Part shown: positions 15,701-23,757 of the stretch, one piece after another
Position numbering within the stretch: position 1 is the stretch's first letter
Layout: each line of letters begins with the position of its first letter
From: Clostridia bacterium
GTDB lineage: Bacteria > Bacillota > Clostridia > Christensenellales > Borkfalkiaceae
Direction of reading: 5' to 3'
DNA: 32,075 bases
Assembly: GCA_017453045.1 (NCBI GenBank)
Contig: JAFTKX010000042.1
Span: 1 to 32,075, forward strand
Program-made: the position numbers and the translations under genes
Notes under the pieces: model-generated
What the model was told of the DNA's origin: nothing
Seen by the model: the letters and a program-made list of their open reading frames with translations, nothing else
Database searches by the model: none

Positions 15701-16737
15701 CGAGAGCAAACAAAGACGAACTTTCTCCCGGCGTAAATCAACTTATAAGGGTATATATTGCTCAAAAGAGAAAGATTTCCGTCGGCGATAAGATGGCGGG
15801 ACGTTACGGTAACAAGGGCGTTATTTCAAGAATTTTACCCGAAGCAGATATGCCGTTCCTTGCAGACGGAACTCCGCTTCAAATCGTACTTAACCCGCTC
15901 GGCGTTCCTTCTCGTATGAATATCGGACAAGTGCTTGAAGTGCACCTTTCGCTCGTTTGTAAGCAACTCGGTTGGAAGATTGCAACCCCAGTATTCGACG
16001 GCGCAAGCGAAAACGATATTAGAGAACTTTTAGAAGAAAATCATTTTGTAAACCCATTTGGCGACGTAGACGGTAAAATTCAACTCTATGACGGCAGAAC
16101 GGGCGAACCTTTTGAAAACAGAGTAACCGTCGGTTACATGTACATGATAAAACTTCACCACTTGGTTGACGACAAGATTCACGCGCGTTCGGTAGGACCT
16201 TACTCGGTTGTTACTCAACAACCACTCGGCGGTAAGGCGCAATTCGGCGGACAAAGATTTGGTGAAATGGAAGTTTGGGCGCTCGAAGCGTACGGCGCGT
16301 CTCACATCCTTCAAGAAATCCTTACCGTAAAATCCGACGACGTTGTTGGTCGTGTTAAAACTTACGAATCAATCGTAAAGGGTAGCGATATTTCCGAACC
16401 TGGTATTCCAGAGTCGTTCAAAGTTCTTTTAAAAGAACTTCAATCGCTTGCTCTTGATATGAAAGTTCTTACTGAAAATCACGAAGAAATCAACCTTAAA
16501 GACCTTACTGATACAGACGACGATATGCCTGTTCATCACAGAGAAAAAGAAAATATCGATATCGTTGATCTCGGTTTGGATACGGTTGAAGAAGTTGACT
16601 TCGGCGAAGACGACGAAGAATCTATCTTTGACGATTACGACGACAGTTTTGACAAGGACGACGGATTCCAGTCGAGCGACTTGTTTGACGATTTTGACGA
16701 TCTTGACGACTTCGTTGACGAAGACGACGAAGATTAA
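12760..16737 (+). CDS. rpoB: RNA polymerase subunit beta
   Basis: I place the start at ATG 12760, because AAAGGAG at 12746-12752 is 7 bases upstream. The GTG at 12754 would touch that site. The product is 1325 residues. The rifampicin region is wild type ([12 protein letters not shown] from residue 555, with Asp565, His575 and Ser580 matching E. coli D516, H526 and S531), so sensitivity is expected. The protein is longer than the roughly 1190 residues of Bacillus RpoB. Much of the extra length seems to lie at residues about 330-468 and in an acidic tail. It is followed after 16 bp by rpoC. No rplJ-rplL genes precede it. Confidence 0.98.
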   Translation: MSRNLPIQKFGNVERRTFSMIQEVQPIPYLIEIQRDSYAGFIEEGISEVFEDFSPITDYSDRFELYFLDHTLSNTPKYSEKECRDRDATYAVPLKVKVRLVNKVTDEVIDQEVFMGDLPKMTDNGSFIINGAERVIVSQLVRSPGVYNGFNFSKTGRKIFDTTVIPNRGAWLEFEQDADGVLWVKVDRTRKLTATVLLRALGFGTNEAIKEIFEEDEMIGLTMAKDVATSEAEGLVELYRRLRPGEIPTEDAVRQHLKNVFFDPRRYDCAKVGRYKFNKRLNMGVRLVGCTAYEDIVNEDGEILVSKGEVFTAEQAKAVQNSGINEVYVLVEGGKKHKIIANNAVDFEAVSGVSHRPFGLIETVYYPNFAFAKELADATEDDSIENVADRYLDRINSIFYVNEVVAPEGEELKPEDKKNAEKRKELRRRFVFACRAFFDILKNGVPEKLTAEQKKNIKPLIDKLNHKHITTDDIIATISLNADLNYGIGSVDNIDHLGNRRVRSVGELLQNQFRIGITRLERVIKERMSTQDPKDVSPQGLINVRPVSSAIKEFFGSSQLSQFMDQTNPIAELTHKRKLSALGPGGLNRERATFEVRDVHYTHYGRMCPIETPEGQNIGLITSLSAYAKVNEYGFIESAYRRVVDGKVTDIVDYLTADEEDAFVVAQANEPVDENGYLVNGRVSCRRRDEITELPKEEINYMDVSPKQLVSVATALIPFLENCDTNRALMGSNMQRQAVPLLKPESPIVGTGIEAKIAYDSGVMVIAKEAGVVKSVSGSEIVVTEDDGTSTGFDRVYTLKKFERSNQGTCLNQKPIVKTGDKVCKGMILADGPATCDGELALGRNILIGYMTWEGYNYEDAILLSEKLVQNDIFTSIHIEEHEIECRETKLGEEEITRDIPNVGEDALKDLDSEGIIRVGAEVTSGDILVGKVTPKGETELTPEERLLRAIFGEKAREVRDSSLRVPHGEGGIVVDVKKFTRANKDELSPGVNQLIRVYIAQKRKISVGDKMAGRYGNKGVISRILPEADMPFLADGTPLQIVLNPLGVPSRMNIGQVLEVHLSLVCKQLGWKIATPVFDGASENDIRELLEENHFVNPFGDVDGKIQLYDGRTGEPFENRVTVGYMYMIKLHHLVDDKIHARSVGPYSVVTQQPLGGKAQFGGQRFGEMEVWALEAYGASHILQEILTVKSDDVVGRVKTYESIVKGSDISEPGIPESFKVLLKELQSLALDMKVLTENHEEINLKDLTDTDDDMPVHHREKENIDIVDLGLDTVEEVDFGEDDEESIFDDYDDSFDKDDGFQSSDLFDDFDDLDDFVDEDDED

Positions 16738-16753
16738 AACGGGAGGAATATAA

Positions 16754-19700
16754 ATGTTTGAACTTAACAATTTCAATTCCATACAGATAAGCGTTGCGTC
16801 TCCCGAAAAAATAAGGGAGTGGTCTTACGGCGAAGTAACTCGCCCTGAAACCATTAACTATAGAACGCAAAAACCCGAAAAAGACGGTCTTTACTGCGAG
16901 AGAATTTTCGGACCTACTAAGGACTGGGAATGTCATTGCGGAAAGTATAAAAGAATTAGATATAAAGGTATCATTTGTGAAAAGTGCGGAGTTGAAATTA
17001 CCCGCGCTAAAGTAAGACGTGAGAGAATGGGACATATTGAACTTGCCGCTCCCGTTTCGCACATTTGGTATTTTAAAGGCGTACCTTCTCGTATCGGTCT
17101 TATGATCGATATGGGACCTAAACAACTTGAACAAGTAATTTACTTTGCAAGTTACGTCGTTTTAGATCCGGGTACTACCGACCTTGCTTACAAGCAAGTT
17201 ATTAACGATAGAGAGTATAGAGAAGCGTGCGAACAATTCGGCGAAAAGTCGTTTAAAGTTGGTATGGGCGCTGAAGCCATTAAGGATCTTCTTATGGCTA
17301 TCGACCTTGAAAAAGAAAGCGCTGAACTTAAACAACTCATCACCGAAAATCCCGACAGTCAAAAGAGCGCGAAAGCAATTAAGCGTCTTGACGTTGTAGA
17401 AGCGTTTAGAAAGAGCGGCGCTCGTCCTGAGTGGATGATTCTCGACGTAATTCCGGTAATTCCGCCAGAACTTCGTCCTATGATTCAATTAGACGGCGGT
17501 AGATTTGCAACTTCCGACCTTAACGACCTTTACAGACGCGTTATCAACCGTAACAACCGTCTTAAAAAACTTATGGAATTCGGCGCGCCCGAAATCATCA
17601 TAAGAAACGAAAAGAGAATGCTTCAAGACGCGGTTGACGCTCTTATCGACAACGGTAGACGCGGTAAAGCCGTAGCGGGAGCAGGCAATAGAGATTTAAA
17701 ATCGCTCTCTGCAATACTTCGTGGTAAACAAGGTAGATTCCGTCAAAACCTTCTCGGTAAGCGTGTAGACTATTCAGGTCGTTCGGTTATCGTAGTAGGT
17801 CCTGAACTTAAACTTTATCAATGCGGTCTTCCAAAGGAAATGGCTATCGAACTTTTCAAGCCTTTCGTTATGAAGAAACTCGTTGAACAAAATATTTGTC
17901 ATAACATTAAGAGCGCAAAGAGAACGGTTGAAAGAATGAAACCTTGCGTTTGGGATATTTTGGAAAACGTTATAAAAGACCATCCTGTTCTTTTAAACAG
18001 AGCGCCAACCCTTCACAGACTTTCAATTCAAGCGTTCGAGCCTGTTTTAATCGAAGGTAGAGCAATCAAACTTCATCCGCTCGTTTGTGGCGCGTTCAAC
18101 GCCGACTTCGACGGAGACCAAATGGCAGTTCACGTTCCGCTTTCTGTAGAAGCGCAAGCAGAAGCAAGATTCTTGATGCTTGCTTCTAACAACATCTTGA
18201 AACTTTCCGACGGTAAGCCCGTTATGTCGCCTTCTCAAGATATGGTACTCGGCGGATATTACCTTACCATTACAAGACGTGAAGACGGAAAGTATTACGA
18301 CGAAAGATATAACGAATACGTTATCGGCGAAGACGGTAATTTCTACGACGAAAAGAAAATTCTCTTTACTCCGTCGGACAAAGTTTACGCTGAAAAGAGC
18401 GTAGTCGTTAAGGCTGATAAGAACGGTCTTTACGCAAGAGAAGAAAGAGAAGTTAAAGACGTTATCGTAAGTTGTACTTTAACGAGAGCCGACACGGGCA
18501 AGTCGTTCAAGGTAACGAGATACGAGCCAAACGTTTATATTTCTTGCGACGAAGCCCTTATGGCTTATCAAACCAAGCAACTTTGGTGTCAAGACGAAAT
18601 TTACGTTCGTAGAGAAGTAACCCTTCCGGATGGAACTAAACACAGCGGTATTATTAAAACTACCGTAGGTAGAATTATCTTCAACGAAGGTATTCCGCAA
18701 GATATTACGGGTAGTAAATTCACGGTTAGAAACCCTGAAGATCCCGACAGTTATCTCCAACTCGTAATCAATTTCTTGGTAGGCAAGAGCCAACTTAAGA
18801 AAATCGTCGACGCATGCTTTAAATCGAGAGGTTCAGTATGCGCAGCCGAAACTCTTGACTATATCAAGGCTTTGGGTTACAGATATTCAACCGTTGCAGC
18901 AATCACTACGTCGGTATTCGATATGAAAGTGCCTGAAAAGAAAAAGGACATTATCGACAAGGCGAGCGCAGAAGTTATCGGTATTGAAAGAAAATATAAA
19001 CGCGGTATTTTAACTGACGACGAAAGATATAAAGCAGTCGTTGATATTTGGACGAAGGCAACTTCGGACGTTACCGACGTTTTGAAACTCAATCTTCGCA
19101 AGTTCAATCCTATTTGGATGATGGCAGACTCGGGCGCCCGTGGTTCTATCGACCAAATTAAGCAACTTGCAGGTATGCGTGGTCTTATGACCAACCCTAA
19201 CGGTAAAATTATTGAAATTCCCGTTAAATCTTGTTTCCGTGAAGGTCTTACGGTTCTTGAATACTTCATTTCTTCACACGGTGGACGTAAAGGTCTTGCC
19301 GACACCGCTTTAAAGACGGCTGACTCTGGTTACCTTACTCGTCGTTTAGTAGACGTTTCTCACAACGTAATCATCAGAGAAGAAGATTGCGGTGATAGAA
19401 AGGGTATGGAAATCGAAGCAATCCGCGGTATTAAAGGCGAGATTATCGAAGGTTTAGAAGATAGAATTAACGGTAGATTTGCATCACAAGACGTAGTTCA
19501 TCCTGAAACGGGTGAAATAATCGTTCCTGCTAACGAAATGATTACCGAAGAAAAAGCAAAGCAAATTTGCGACGCAGGTATCGAAAAAGTAGTAATCAGA
19601 AACGTATTCACTTGTAAATCGAAATACGGCGTATGCGCTAAATGTTACGGAAAGAACATGAGTAACTCGCTCCCCGTACAAATCGGCGAAGCGGTTGGTA

Positions 19701-20572
19701 TTATCGCCGCTCAATCAATCGGCGAACCCGGTACGCAACTTACCATGAGAACGTTCCACACAGGCGGTATAGCGTCTACGGGCGATATAACACAAGGTCT
19801 TCCGAGAGTTGAAGAACTTTTTGAAGCGCGTAAGCCAAAGGGTGAAGCAATCGTATGTGAACACAGCGGTACTGTAACCGTTCAAGAAAAGGACGGTATC
19901 CGTCACGTATACGTTAAGTCTGACGAAGACGGTTCTACTAAAGACTATGCAATTCCGTTCAGCGCAGATTTAAGAGTAAAAACGGGCGACGTAGTAGACC
20001 CCGGTACAGTTCTTACGGGTGGTTCGGTAAATCCGCAAACTATCTTAAAGACAAGAGGATTCAAGGCTGTTCAAGATTATATCTTGAAAGAAGTTCAATC
20101 GGTATATCGTAGCCAAGGCGTTGACATTAACGATAAGCACATTGAAATTATCGTTAACCAAATGCTTAGAAAAGTTAAGATTTTATCGAGTGGCGACACC
20201 GAATTCTTACCTGGCGAAAGCGTAGACCTTTTGACTTTGGACGAAGAAAACGGCAAAGTGCTTGCAAACGGCGGAAGTCCTGCTATTGCAAAGAGAATAC
20301 TTCTCGGTATTACAAAAGCCGCTCTCGCTACCGAATCTTTCCTTTCGGCTGCATCTTTCCAAGAAACTTCAAAAGTTTTAACGGACGCTGCAATTCATAA
20401 TAAGTACGATCCGCTTATGGGTCTTAAAGAAAACGTTATTATCGGTAAACTTATTCCTGCGGGAACAGGCGTTAAGGACTATAAAAACCTTACTCCACAG
20501 TACAATAGCGTACGTCCTGCAAGCGATTTAGTAACCGACGTTTCTGAAGATGACGAAGAAGACGCAATTTAA
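16754..20572 (+). CDS. rpoC: RNA polymerase subunit beta'
   Basis: The 1272-residue product has the catalytic magnesium site NADFDGDQ with Asp451, Asp453 and Asp455. The N-terminal zinc site is C60, C62, C75 and C78, and the second zinc site is C879, C954, C961 and C964. The trigger-loop block with TRRLVDVSH and the MRTFHTGG segment are intact. GGGAGG precedes the ATG by about 7 bases. The length is in the usual Bacillota range, without the large insertion found in Proteobacteria. The C terminus is short and acidic ([10 protein letters not shown]), echoing the much longer acidic tail of RpoB. It ends at a strong terminator. Confidence 0.98.
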   Translation: MFELNNFNSIQISVASPEKIREWSYGEVTRPETINYRTQKPEKDGLYCERIFGPTKDWECHCGKYKRIRYKGIICEKCGVEITRAKVRRERMGHIELAAPVSHIWYFKGVPSRIGLMIDMGPKQLEQVIYFASYVVLDPGTTDLAYKQVINDREYREACEQFGEKSFKVGMGAEAIKDLLMAIDLEKESAELKQLITENPDSQKSAKAIKRLDVVEAFRKSGARPEWMILDVIPVIPPELRPMIQLDGGRFATSDLNDLYRRVINRNNRLKKLMEFGAPEIIIRNEKRMLQDAVDALIDNGRRGKAVAGAGNRDLKSLSAILRGKQGRFRQNLLGKRVDYSGRSVIVVGPELKLYQCGLPKEMAIELFKPFVMKKLVEQNICHNIKSAKRTVERMKPCVWDILENVIKDHPVLLNRAPTLHRLSIQAFEPVLIEGRAIKLHPLVCGAFNADFDGDQMAVHVPLSVEAQAEARFLMLASNNILKLSDGKPVMSPSQDMVLGGYYLTITRREDGKYYDERYNEYVIGEDGNFYDEKKILFTPSDKVYAEKSVVVKADKNGLYAREEREVKDVIVSCTLTRADTGKSFKVTRYEPNVYISCDEALMAYQTKQLWCQDEIYVRREVTLPDGTKHSGIIKTTVGRIIFNEGIPQDITGSKFTVRNPEDPDSYLQLVINFLVGKSQLKKIVDACFKSRGSVCAAETLDYIKALGYRYSTVAAITTSVFDMKVPEKKKDIIDKASAEVIGIERKYKRGILTDDERYKAVVDIWTKATSDVTDVLKLNLRKFNPIWMMADSGARGSIDQIKQLAGMRGLMTNPNGKIIEIPVKSCFREGLTVLEYFISSHGGRKGLADTALKTADSGYLTRRLVDVSHNVIIREEDCGDRKGMEIEAIRGIKGEIIEGLEDRINGRFASQDVVHPETGEIIVPANEMITEEKAKQICDAGIEKVVIRNVFTCKSKYGVCAKCYGKNMSNSLPVQIGEAVGIIAAQSIGEPGTQLTMRTFHTGGIASTGDITQGLPRVEELFEARKPKGEAIVCEHSGTVTVQEKDGIRHVYVKSDEDGSTKDYAIPFSADLRVKTGDVVDPGTVLTGGSVNPQTILKTRGFKAVQDYILKEVQSVYRSQGVDINDKHIEIIVNQMLRKVKILSSGDTEFLPGESVDLLTLDEENGKVLANGGSPAIAKRILLGITKAALATESFLSAASFQETSKVLTDAAIHNKYDPLMGLKENVIIGKLIPAGTGVKDYKNLTPQYNSVRPASDLVTDVSEDDEEDAI

Positions 20573-20596
20573 GCGTACGTCCATTATATAAAAACA

Positions 20597-20628
20597 AAAA
20601 GCCCAACGGCGCGCGCCGTTGGGCTTTT
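20597..20628 (+). terminator. Terminator of rpoBC
   Basis: AAAAGCCCAACGGCGC (20597-20612) is followed by its exact complement to 20628, a near-continuous palindrome that would loop at GCGC. The 3' arm ends in TTTT. Confidence 0.9.
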
Positions 20629-20708
20629 AATTGATAAAAAATGAATTGTAAAACTAAGCAACATACATTTATAATTTATTATACAAGCAACGTAGTTTTA
20701 AATATACG

Positions 20709-20738
20709 TTGACAACGCGTTATTAAAAGATATATAAT
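20709..20738 (+). promoter_or_regulatory. Promoter of the phosphatase gene
   Basis: TTGACA (20709-20714) and TATAAT (20733-20738) are 18 bp apart. An overlapping TATATA two bases earlier gives a 16-bp spacer. The leader is short and holds AAGGGG. Confidence 0.75.
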
Positions 20739-20759
20739 AAAATACGAAGGGGATAACTT

Positions 20760-21794
20760 GTGAGTTTTAGTGGAAGTAGACAAAATGGCAAATTAAAAAT
20801 TACAAAGGGCTTTGGCGTCGTGTATCCTTACGGTAACGAGATAAGAGCATATCTTGAGTCTCCGTTTGGTTCAAACGTTTCCGATTTTTATTGTAACATG
20901 CAAAATCAGGCTAAAGGCATAACTTTGGCTTGGGAAAATGATGAAAAAAATGTAAAATTTGTAACGCTTGAATATGGTGAGAAAAGTTGTGAAGCAAATA
21001 AAATTGTTAAACTTGCTCTAGATAAAAATGCAAAATCCTACGATTTATATAATTTGTTAAAGGACACCGAATACGAGTGGCAAGTTAGCGTAGGTCTTGA
21101 AAACGGAGAAGTTTTAACAGCAGGGGCAGAATTTAAAACGACGGAACTTGGTCCGAGATTTTTAAATATTTCACAGGTTTACAATACTCGTGATGCGGGT
21201 GGATGGTTAACCGACGACGGTAAGAAAACAAAGTGCGGTTTATTGTATCGTGGCGGAGAATTAAAGTTTTCGCTACCTAAAGAAGCGGATTTAGTTTTTC
21301 AAAAACTTGGGATTGTCGTTGAGATAGATTTACGTGGTAGCGTTGAAGAAAATGGATATCCAACCAAAAGTCAAATTTCTAACGCAAGGGCAGTATTTGT
21401 CATAACCGACGGTTATGCAAGTGCTTTTAGTGAAAAATTTACCGCAAACTTTCGCAAAGTTTTTTCTCTTATGGCAAACTCTCAAAATTACCCTATGTAC
21501 GTGCATTGTACGGGTGGCGCTGATAGAACGGGAACGATTATCTTTCTCATAAACGCCTTGCTTGGTGTTTCGGAAGATCTGCTCGTAAAGGATTACGAAT
21601 TGACGAGTTTTTCTATATATGGAGAAAGAAGTTCGGTAAGGGGGACTACTTACGGTGATATGTTTAGAGATTTTTTGTTTAAATTAAAGTCTTATGAAGG
21701 AGAAAATTTATCTAAAAAAACCGAAAATTATATGCTGTCTATCGGTGTAACACCGCAAGAAATATCTAATATTCGGTCGTTATTTCTCGATTGA
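20760..21794 (+). CDS. Tyrosine-phosphatase-like protein with an N-terminal Fn3-like domain
   Basis: The start is GTG at 20760, fixed by AAGGGG (20747-20752) 7 bases upstream. Residues about 125-344 form a phosphatase domain of the Y_phosphatase3 type, with NTRDAGG near its start and the P-loop HCTGGADRTG, in which Cys250 is the nucleophile and Arg256 binds phosphate. Such enzymes hydrolyse phosphotyrosine or, in some members, phosphoinositides. The first 125 residues are beta-rich with LAWEND, YEWQVSV and AEFKTTE blocks, suggestive of an Fn3 or purple-acid-phosphatase N-type fold. No signal peptide is seen, so it is likely cytoplasmic. It is a single-gene unit with two terminators behind it. 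Confidence 0.88.
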   Translation: MSFSGSRQNGKLKITKGFGVVYPYGNEIRAYLESPFGSNVSDFYCNMQNQAKGITLAWENDEKNVKFVTLEYGEKSCEANKIVKLALDKNAKSYDLYNLLKDTEYEWQVSVGLENGEVLTAGAEFKTTELGPRFLNISQVYNTRDAGGWLTDDGKKTKCGLLYRGGELKFSLPKEADLVFQKLGIVVEIDLRGSVEENGYPTKSQISNARAVFVITDGYASAFSEKFTANFRKVFSLMANSQNYPMYVHCTGGADRTGTIIFLINALLGVSEDLLVKDYELTSFSIYGERSSVRGTTYGDMFRDFLFKLKSYEGENLSKKTENYMLSIGVTPQEISNIRSLFLD

Positions 21795-21810
21795 AAAAAT
21801 GAAATAGGCA

Positions 21811-21842
21811 AAAAGCCCAACGGAGCGTGCCGTTGAGCTTTT
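21811..21842 (+). terminator. Terminator of the phosphatase gene, similar to that of rpoC
   Basis: AAAAGCCCAACGG (21811-21823) pairs with CCGTTGAGCTTTT (21830-21842) with one mismatch. The stem is the same sequence as the rpoBC terminator. Confidence 0.8.
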
Positions 21843-21852
21843 AATTTTATAG

Positions 21853-21885
21853 AAAAAGTCTTTGCGTGGTTGCAAAGACTTTTTT
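21853..21885. terminator. Bidirectional terminator between the phosphatase and XRE genes
   Basis: AAAAAGTCTTTGC (21853-21865) is perfectly complementary to GCAAAGACTTTTT (21872-21884). T-runs are present on both strands, serving the convergent genes. Confidence 0.88.
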
Positions 21886-21887
21886 GC

Positions 21888-22094
21888 TTAATATTCGTCG
21901 GTTAAACCAAGTAGATAATCGGCAGAAACTTCTAAACAACTGCAAATAAGATAAAGCGTTTGTAAAGACGGAAAACTTTTTCCCGATTTGTAGTCGCTTA
22001 CGCATTGTTTTGAAACTTTTATTTCGTTGGCAATTTCAACTTGAGATTTTTCGCTTAAAGTAACCAACTCGTTAAATCTTTCAGTAAATTTCAT
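21888..22094 (-). CDS. Small XRE-family repressor
   Basis: The 68-residue protein is a single helix-turn-helix of the XRE/Cro-CI type: a first helix MKFTERFNELVTLSE, the HTH at about residues 18-40 (VEIANEIKVSKQCVSDYKSG), and the typical ending SADYLLGLTDEY. A longer frame to 22205 adds 37 hydrophobic residues unlike the family and lacks support, so I start at ATG 22094. No Shine-Dalgarno site precedes it. A TATACT -10 box ends 6 bases upstream, so translation is probably leaderless, as for the lambda CI maintenance transcript. A perfect inverted repeat lies just upstream and is a candidate operator for autoregulation. Confidence 0.85.
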   Translation of the reverse strand: MKFTERFNELVTLSEKSQVEIANEIKVSKQCVSDYKSGKSFPSLQTLYLICSCLEVSADYLLGLTDEY

Positions 22095-22100
22095 ATCGTT

Positions 22101-22106
22101 AGTATA
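22101..22106 (-). promoter_or_regulatory. -10 box for the leaderless XRE gene
   Basis: TATACT on the minus strand ends 6 bases before the ATG at 22094. No good -35 box is found 16-18 bp upstream; that position overlaps the left operator arm, so the promoter may be weak or regulated. Confidence 0.5.
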
Positions 22107-22114
22107 TACAAAAA

Positions 22115-22151
22115 AGTAAGTTATTGCTTGACAGTACGCTAATAACTTACT
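22115..22151. promoter_or_regulatory. Perfect inverted repeat, probable operator
   Basis: AGTAAGTTATT (22115-22125) and AATAACTTACT (22141-22151) are exact complements 15 bp apart. The repeat overlaps promoter elements on both strands, which fits a repressor binding site. Confidence 0.7.
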
Positions 22152-22156
22152 AAAAT
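22128..22156 (+). promoter_or_regulatory. Plus-strand promoter inside the operator
   Basis: TTGACA (22128-22133), 17 bp, TAAAAT (22151-22156). The -35 box lies in the operator gap and the -10 box abuts the right arm. It fires away from the small XRE gene, antisense to the next XRE gene and towards the SLOG gene. Confidence 0.6.
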
Positions 22157-22246
22157 ATATAAAAGATATTGTTTTGAAAATGAGAAACAAAACGTTAAAA
22201 AACAATGAAACACAGTAAAAAACAAGTTCTTTTTACGTGGTCGAAG

Positions 22247-22447
22247 TTAGTCGATTTCATCAAAAAAATCATCAAAAGATAAATCAAAAGTTTTTACAAG
22301 AGCAATAACGTAACTTGATTTTGGCTCGTTTACGTTTCTTTCCCAGTAGTCTATTGCCTTTTGACTTACCCCTATTGATTTGGCAAGTTGCATTTGCGTC
22401 AAGCCTGCCGATATTCGTAGTTCTTTTATCTTTTCACCTATCTTCAT
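22247..22447 (-). CDS. Second small XRE-family repressor
   Basis: The 66-residue product is a compact Cro/CI-type regulator: KIGEKIKELRISAGLTQMQLAKSIGVS, recognition helix QKAIDYWERN, and the ending LSFDDFFDEID. No ribosome-binding site precedes the ATG at 22447. A TATAAT box (22454-22459 on the minus strand) ends 6 bases upstream, so this mRNA also looks leaderless. It is divergent from the SLOG-type gene, and two identical near-palindromes lie in the 95-bp gap between them. I infer that it represses itself and the SLOG gene. Confidence 0.88.
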   Translation of the reverse strand: MKIGEKIKELRISAGLTQMQLAKSIGVSQKAIDYWERNVNEPKSSYVIALVKTFDLSFDDFFDEID

Positions 22448-22453
22448 AATGAT

Positions 22454-22509
22454 ATTATAGAAGAAATCTTCTCTTAATGATTGATAAAGAAGAAATCTTC
22501 TTATATTAT
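22454..22509. promoter_or_regulatory. Divergent promoters with twin operators
   Basis: AGAAGAAATCTTCT occurs twice, at 22459-22472 and 22488-22501, 29 bp apart. The first abuts the -10 box of the XRE gene (TATAAT, minus, 22454-22459). The second fills the spacer of a plus-strand promoter with TTGATA (22481-22486) and TATTAT (22504-22509), 17 bp apart. One repressor could silence both directions. Confidence 0.7.
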
Positions 22510-22542
22510 GTTTATTAAAATCTATTATTTACGCGGGTTGTT

Positions 22543-23004
22543 ATGGGAAATAAAATTTGTTCGTTTTTTGGACATAGAAACGTAGAAAATAAAGAAGAAC
22601 TTTTTGAAAACGTATTAAATTTTATAGAAAACTTAATTTTAAACGAACAATTTTCCGTGTTTTTATTCGGCAGATACGGAGAGTTTGACGAGACGTGTCA
22701 TAGGGTAGTTAGCAAATTAAAAGAAAAATATCCTTTTATAGAAAGAATTTATTGCTATTCCGATGAAAAACAATTTTTAAGGGAAAAGAGAAAGGGCGAG
22801 ATATTAGAAAGTGCTTACGAGCGGTTTTTATTTCTACCGTTAGAGTATGATTACTGGTATACGCGTATATATTATAGGAATTGTAAAATGGTAGACGATA
22901 GCGACTTCGTTGTTTTTTATGCGGAAAAAAGAGTGCAAAGTGGGGCGTATAAAATTTTAGAATATGCTATTCGTAAGAAGAAAAGGCTATATAACCTTTA
23001 TTAA
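22543..23004 (+). CDS. SLOG-superfamily protein (DUF1273/YpsA-like)
   Basis: The 153-residue product begins with ICSFFGHRNV, a typical opening of small SLOG/DUF1273-like proteins, followed by FLFGRYGEFDE and ending with a RNCKMVDDSDFVVFYAEK and SGAYKILEYAIRKKK block. SLOG folds are thought to bind nucleotide-derived ligands, and members occur in stress and conflict contexts, but most have no known function. No strong ribosome site precedes the ATG; only GCGGG is near. The divergent XRE gene and the operator within the promoter spacer suggest repressed, induced expression. No partner effector gene is adjacent, so I do not call a defence system. Confidence 0.8.
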   Translation: MGNKICSFFGHRNVENKEELFENVLNFIENLILNEQFSVFLFGRYGEFDETCHRVVSKLKEKYPFIERIYCYSDEKQFLREKRKGEILESAYERFLFLPLEYDYWYTRIYYRNCKMVDDSDFVVFYAEKRVQSGAYKILEYAIRKKKRLYNLY

Positions 23005-23158
23005 CTTTAAAAAAAATTACTTAATTAAGGGTTTAGGTATATTTAGTCTTTTTTTGGTCGAAAATAACCAAAACGAAGTAAACGTTCTCTCCAAATCGGT
23101 TATATTTTGAAAGTCGTAAAAACAAGTAGTAAAAGTGCACAAAAATTAAGATTTTGCA

Positions 23159-23187
23159 TTGACATAACGGGTTAAAAGTAGTATAAT
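23159..23187 (+). promoter_or_regulatory. Perfect consensus promoter of the hydrogenase operon
   Basis: TTGACA (23159-23164), 17 bp, TATAAT (23182-23187). The leader is about 77 bases. The 150 bp upstream (23005-23158) is AT-rich with no gene that I can support. Confidence 0.85.
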
Positions 23188-23270
23188 CATTGTGTACGAC
23201 TAGCTCGAGGTCTATTTTATTATGGACAAAAATCGGGCAAAAACATTTCTACTTTAAAGGAGGGGCTACT

Positions 23271-23753
23271 ATGGCTCATTTACAAGAGGCGGCTGCAAAA
23301 AAGATTAACGAAATCTGCGACAGATACGTTAACGAAAGAACTCCGCTTATGATGATTCTGAGCGATATTCAAAAGGAATACGGCTATATTCCACTTGAAG
23401 TTCAGGAACTCGTTTCTGAAAGAACGGGTGTTTCCGTTGCCGAAATTTACGGCGTCGTTACCTTCTATTCTTTCTTCTCTCTTAAACCGAAGGGAAAATA
23501 CGTAATCGGCGTATGTCTTGGTACTGCTTGTTACGTAAAAGGCGCGCAACAAATTATCGACAAATTCTCTGAAATTATCGGTATTAAACCGGGTGAAACT
23601 TCTGAGGACGGATTGTTTACTTTGGACGCTTTACGTTGTATCGGCGCGTGCGGTATTGCTCCCGCTGTTACTATCAACGGCAAGGTTTACCCCAAACTTA
23701 CCGTAGACGTTGTTCCTAAGATTGTTGACGAATACAAGGCTATGGAGGCGTAA
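23271..23753 (+). CDS. hydC: Hydrogenase subunit HydC (NuoE-like)
   Basis: The start is ATG 23271, preceded by AAAGGAGGGG; the longer frame from 23190 runs through this site and is unlikely. The 160-residue product is a thioredoxin-fold [2Fe-2S] protein of the NuoE family with ligands C82, C87, C123 and C127. The block EIYGVVTFYSFF is typical. In trimeric [FeFe]-hydrogenases this subunit passes electrons between the NADH-oxidising subunit and the hydrogenase subunit. It is the first gene of the operon, with hydB following after 4 bp. Confidence 0.93.
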   Translation: MAHLQEAAAKKINEICDRYVNERTPLMMILSDIQKEYGYIPLEVQELVSERTGVSVAEIYGVVTFYSFFSLKPKGKYVIGVCLGTACYVKGAQQIIDKFSEIIGIKPGETSEDGLFTLDALRCIGACGIAPAVTINGKVYPKLTVDVVPKIVDEYKAMEA

Positions 23754-23757
23754 ACTC

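Noticed and set aside
22095..22205. N-terminal extension of the small XRE protein (105-aa version)
   Set aside because: The extra 37 residues are hydrophobic, unlike the family, and cover the inverted repeat and promoter elements. ATG 22094 fits the family start.
22205..22282. A 25-codon cationic amphipathic peptide (MKHSKKQVLFTWSK...), toxin-like
   Set aside because: It has no ribosome-binding site, and its cationic half is the antisense of the acidic end of the XRE gene at 22247-22447, so the composition is explained by the overlap.
22543..23004. A complete anti-phage defence system around the SLOG gene
   Set aside because: No effector, nuclease, transmembrane partner or nucleotide cyclase is adjacent, only two XRE regulators, so the claim would go beyond the evidence.
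23190..23270. Extended start for hydC
   Set aside because: The extension runs through the AAAGGAGGGG site and lies just after the -10 box; it has no similarity to NuoE-type N termini.
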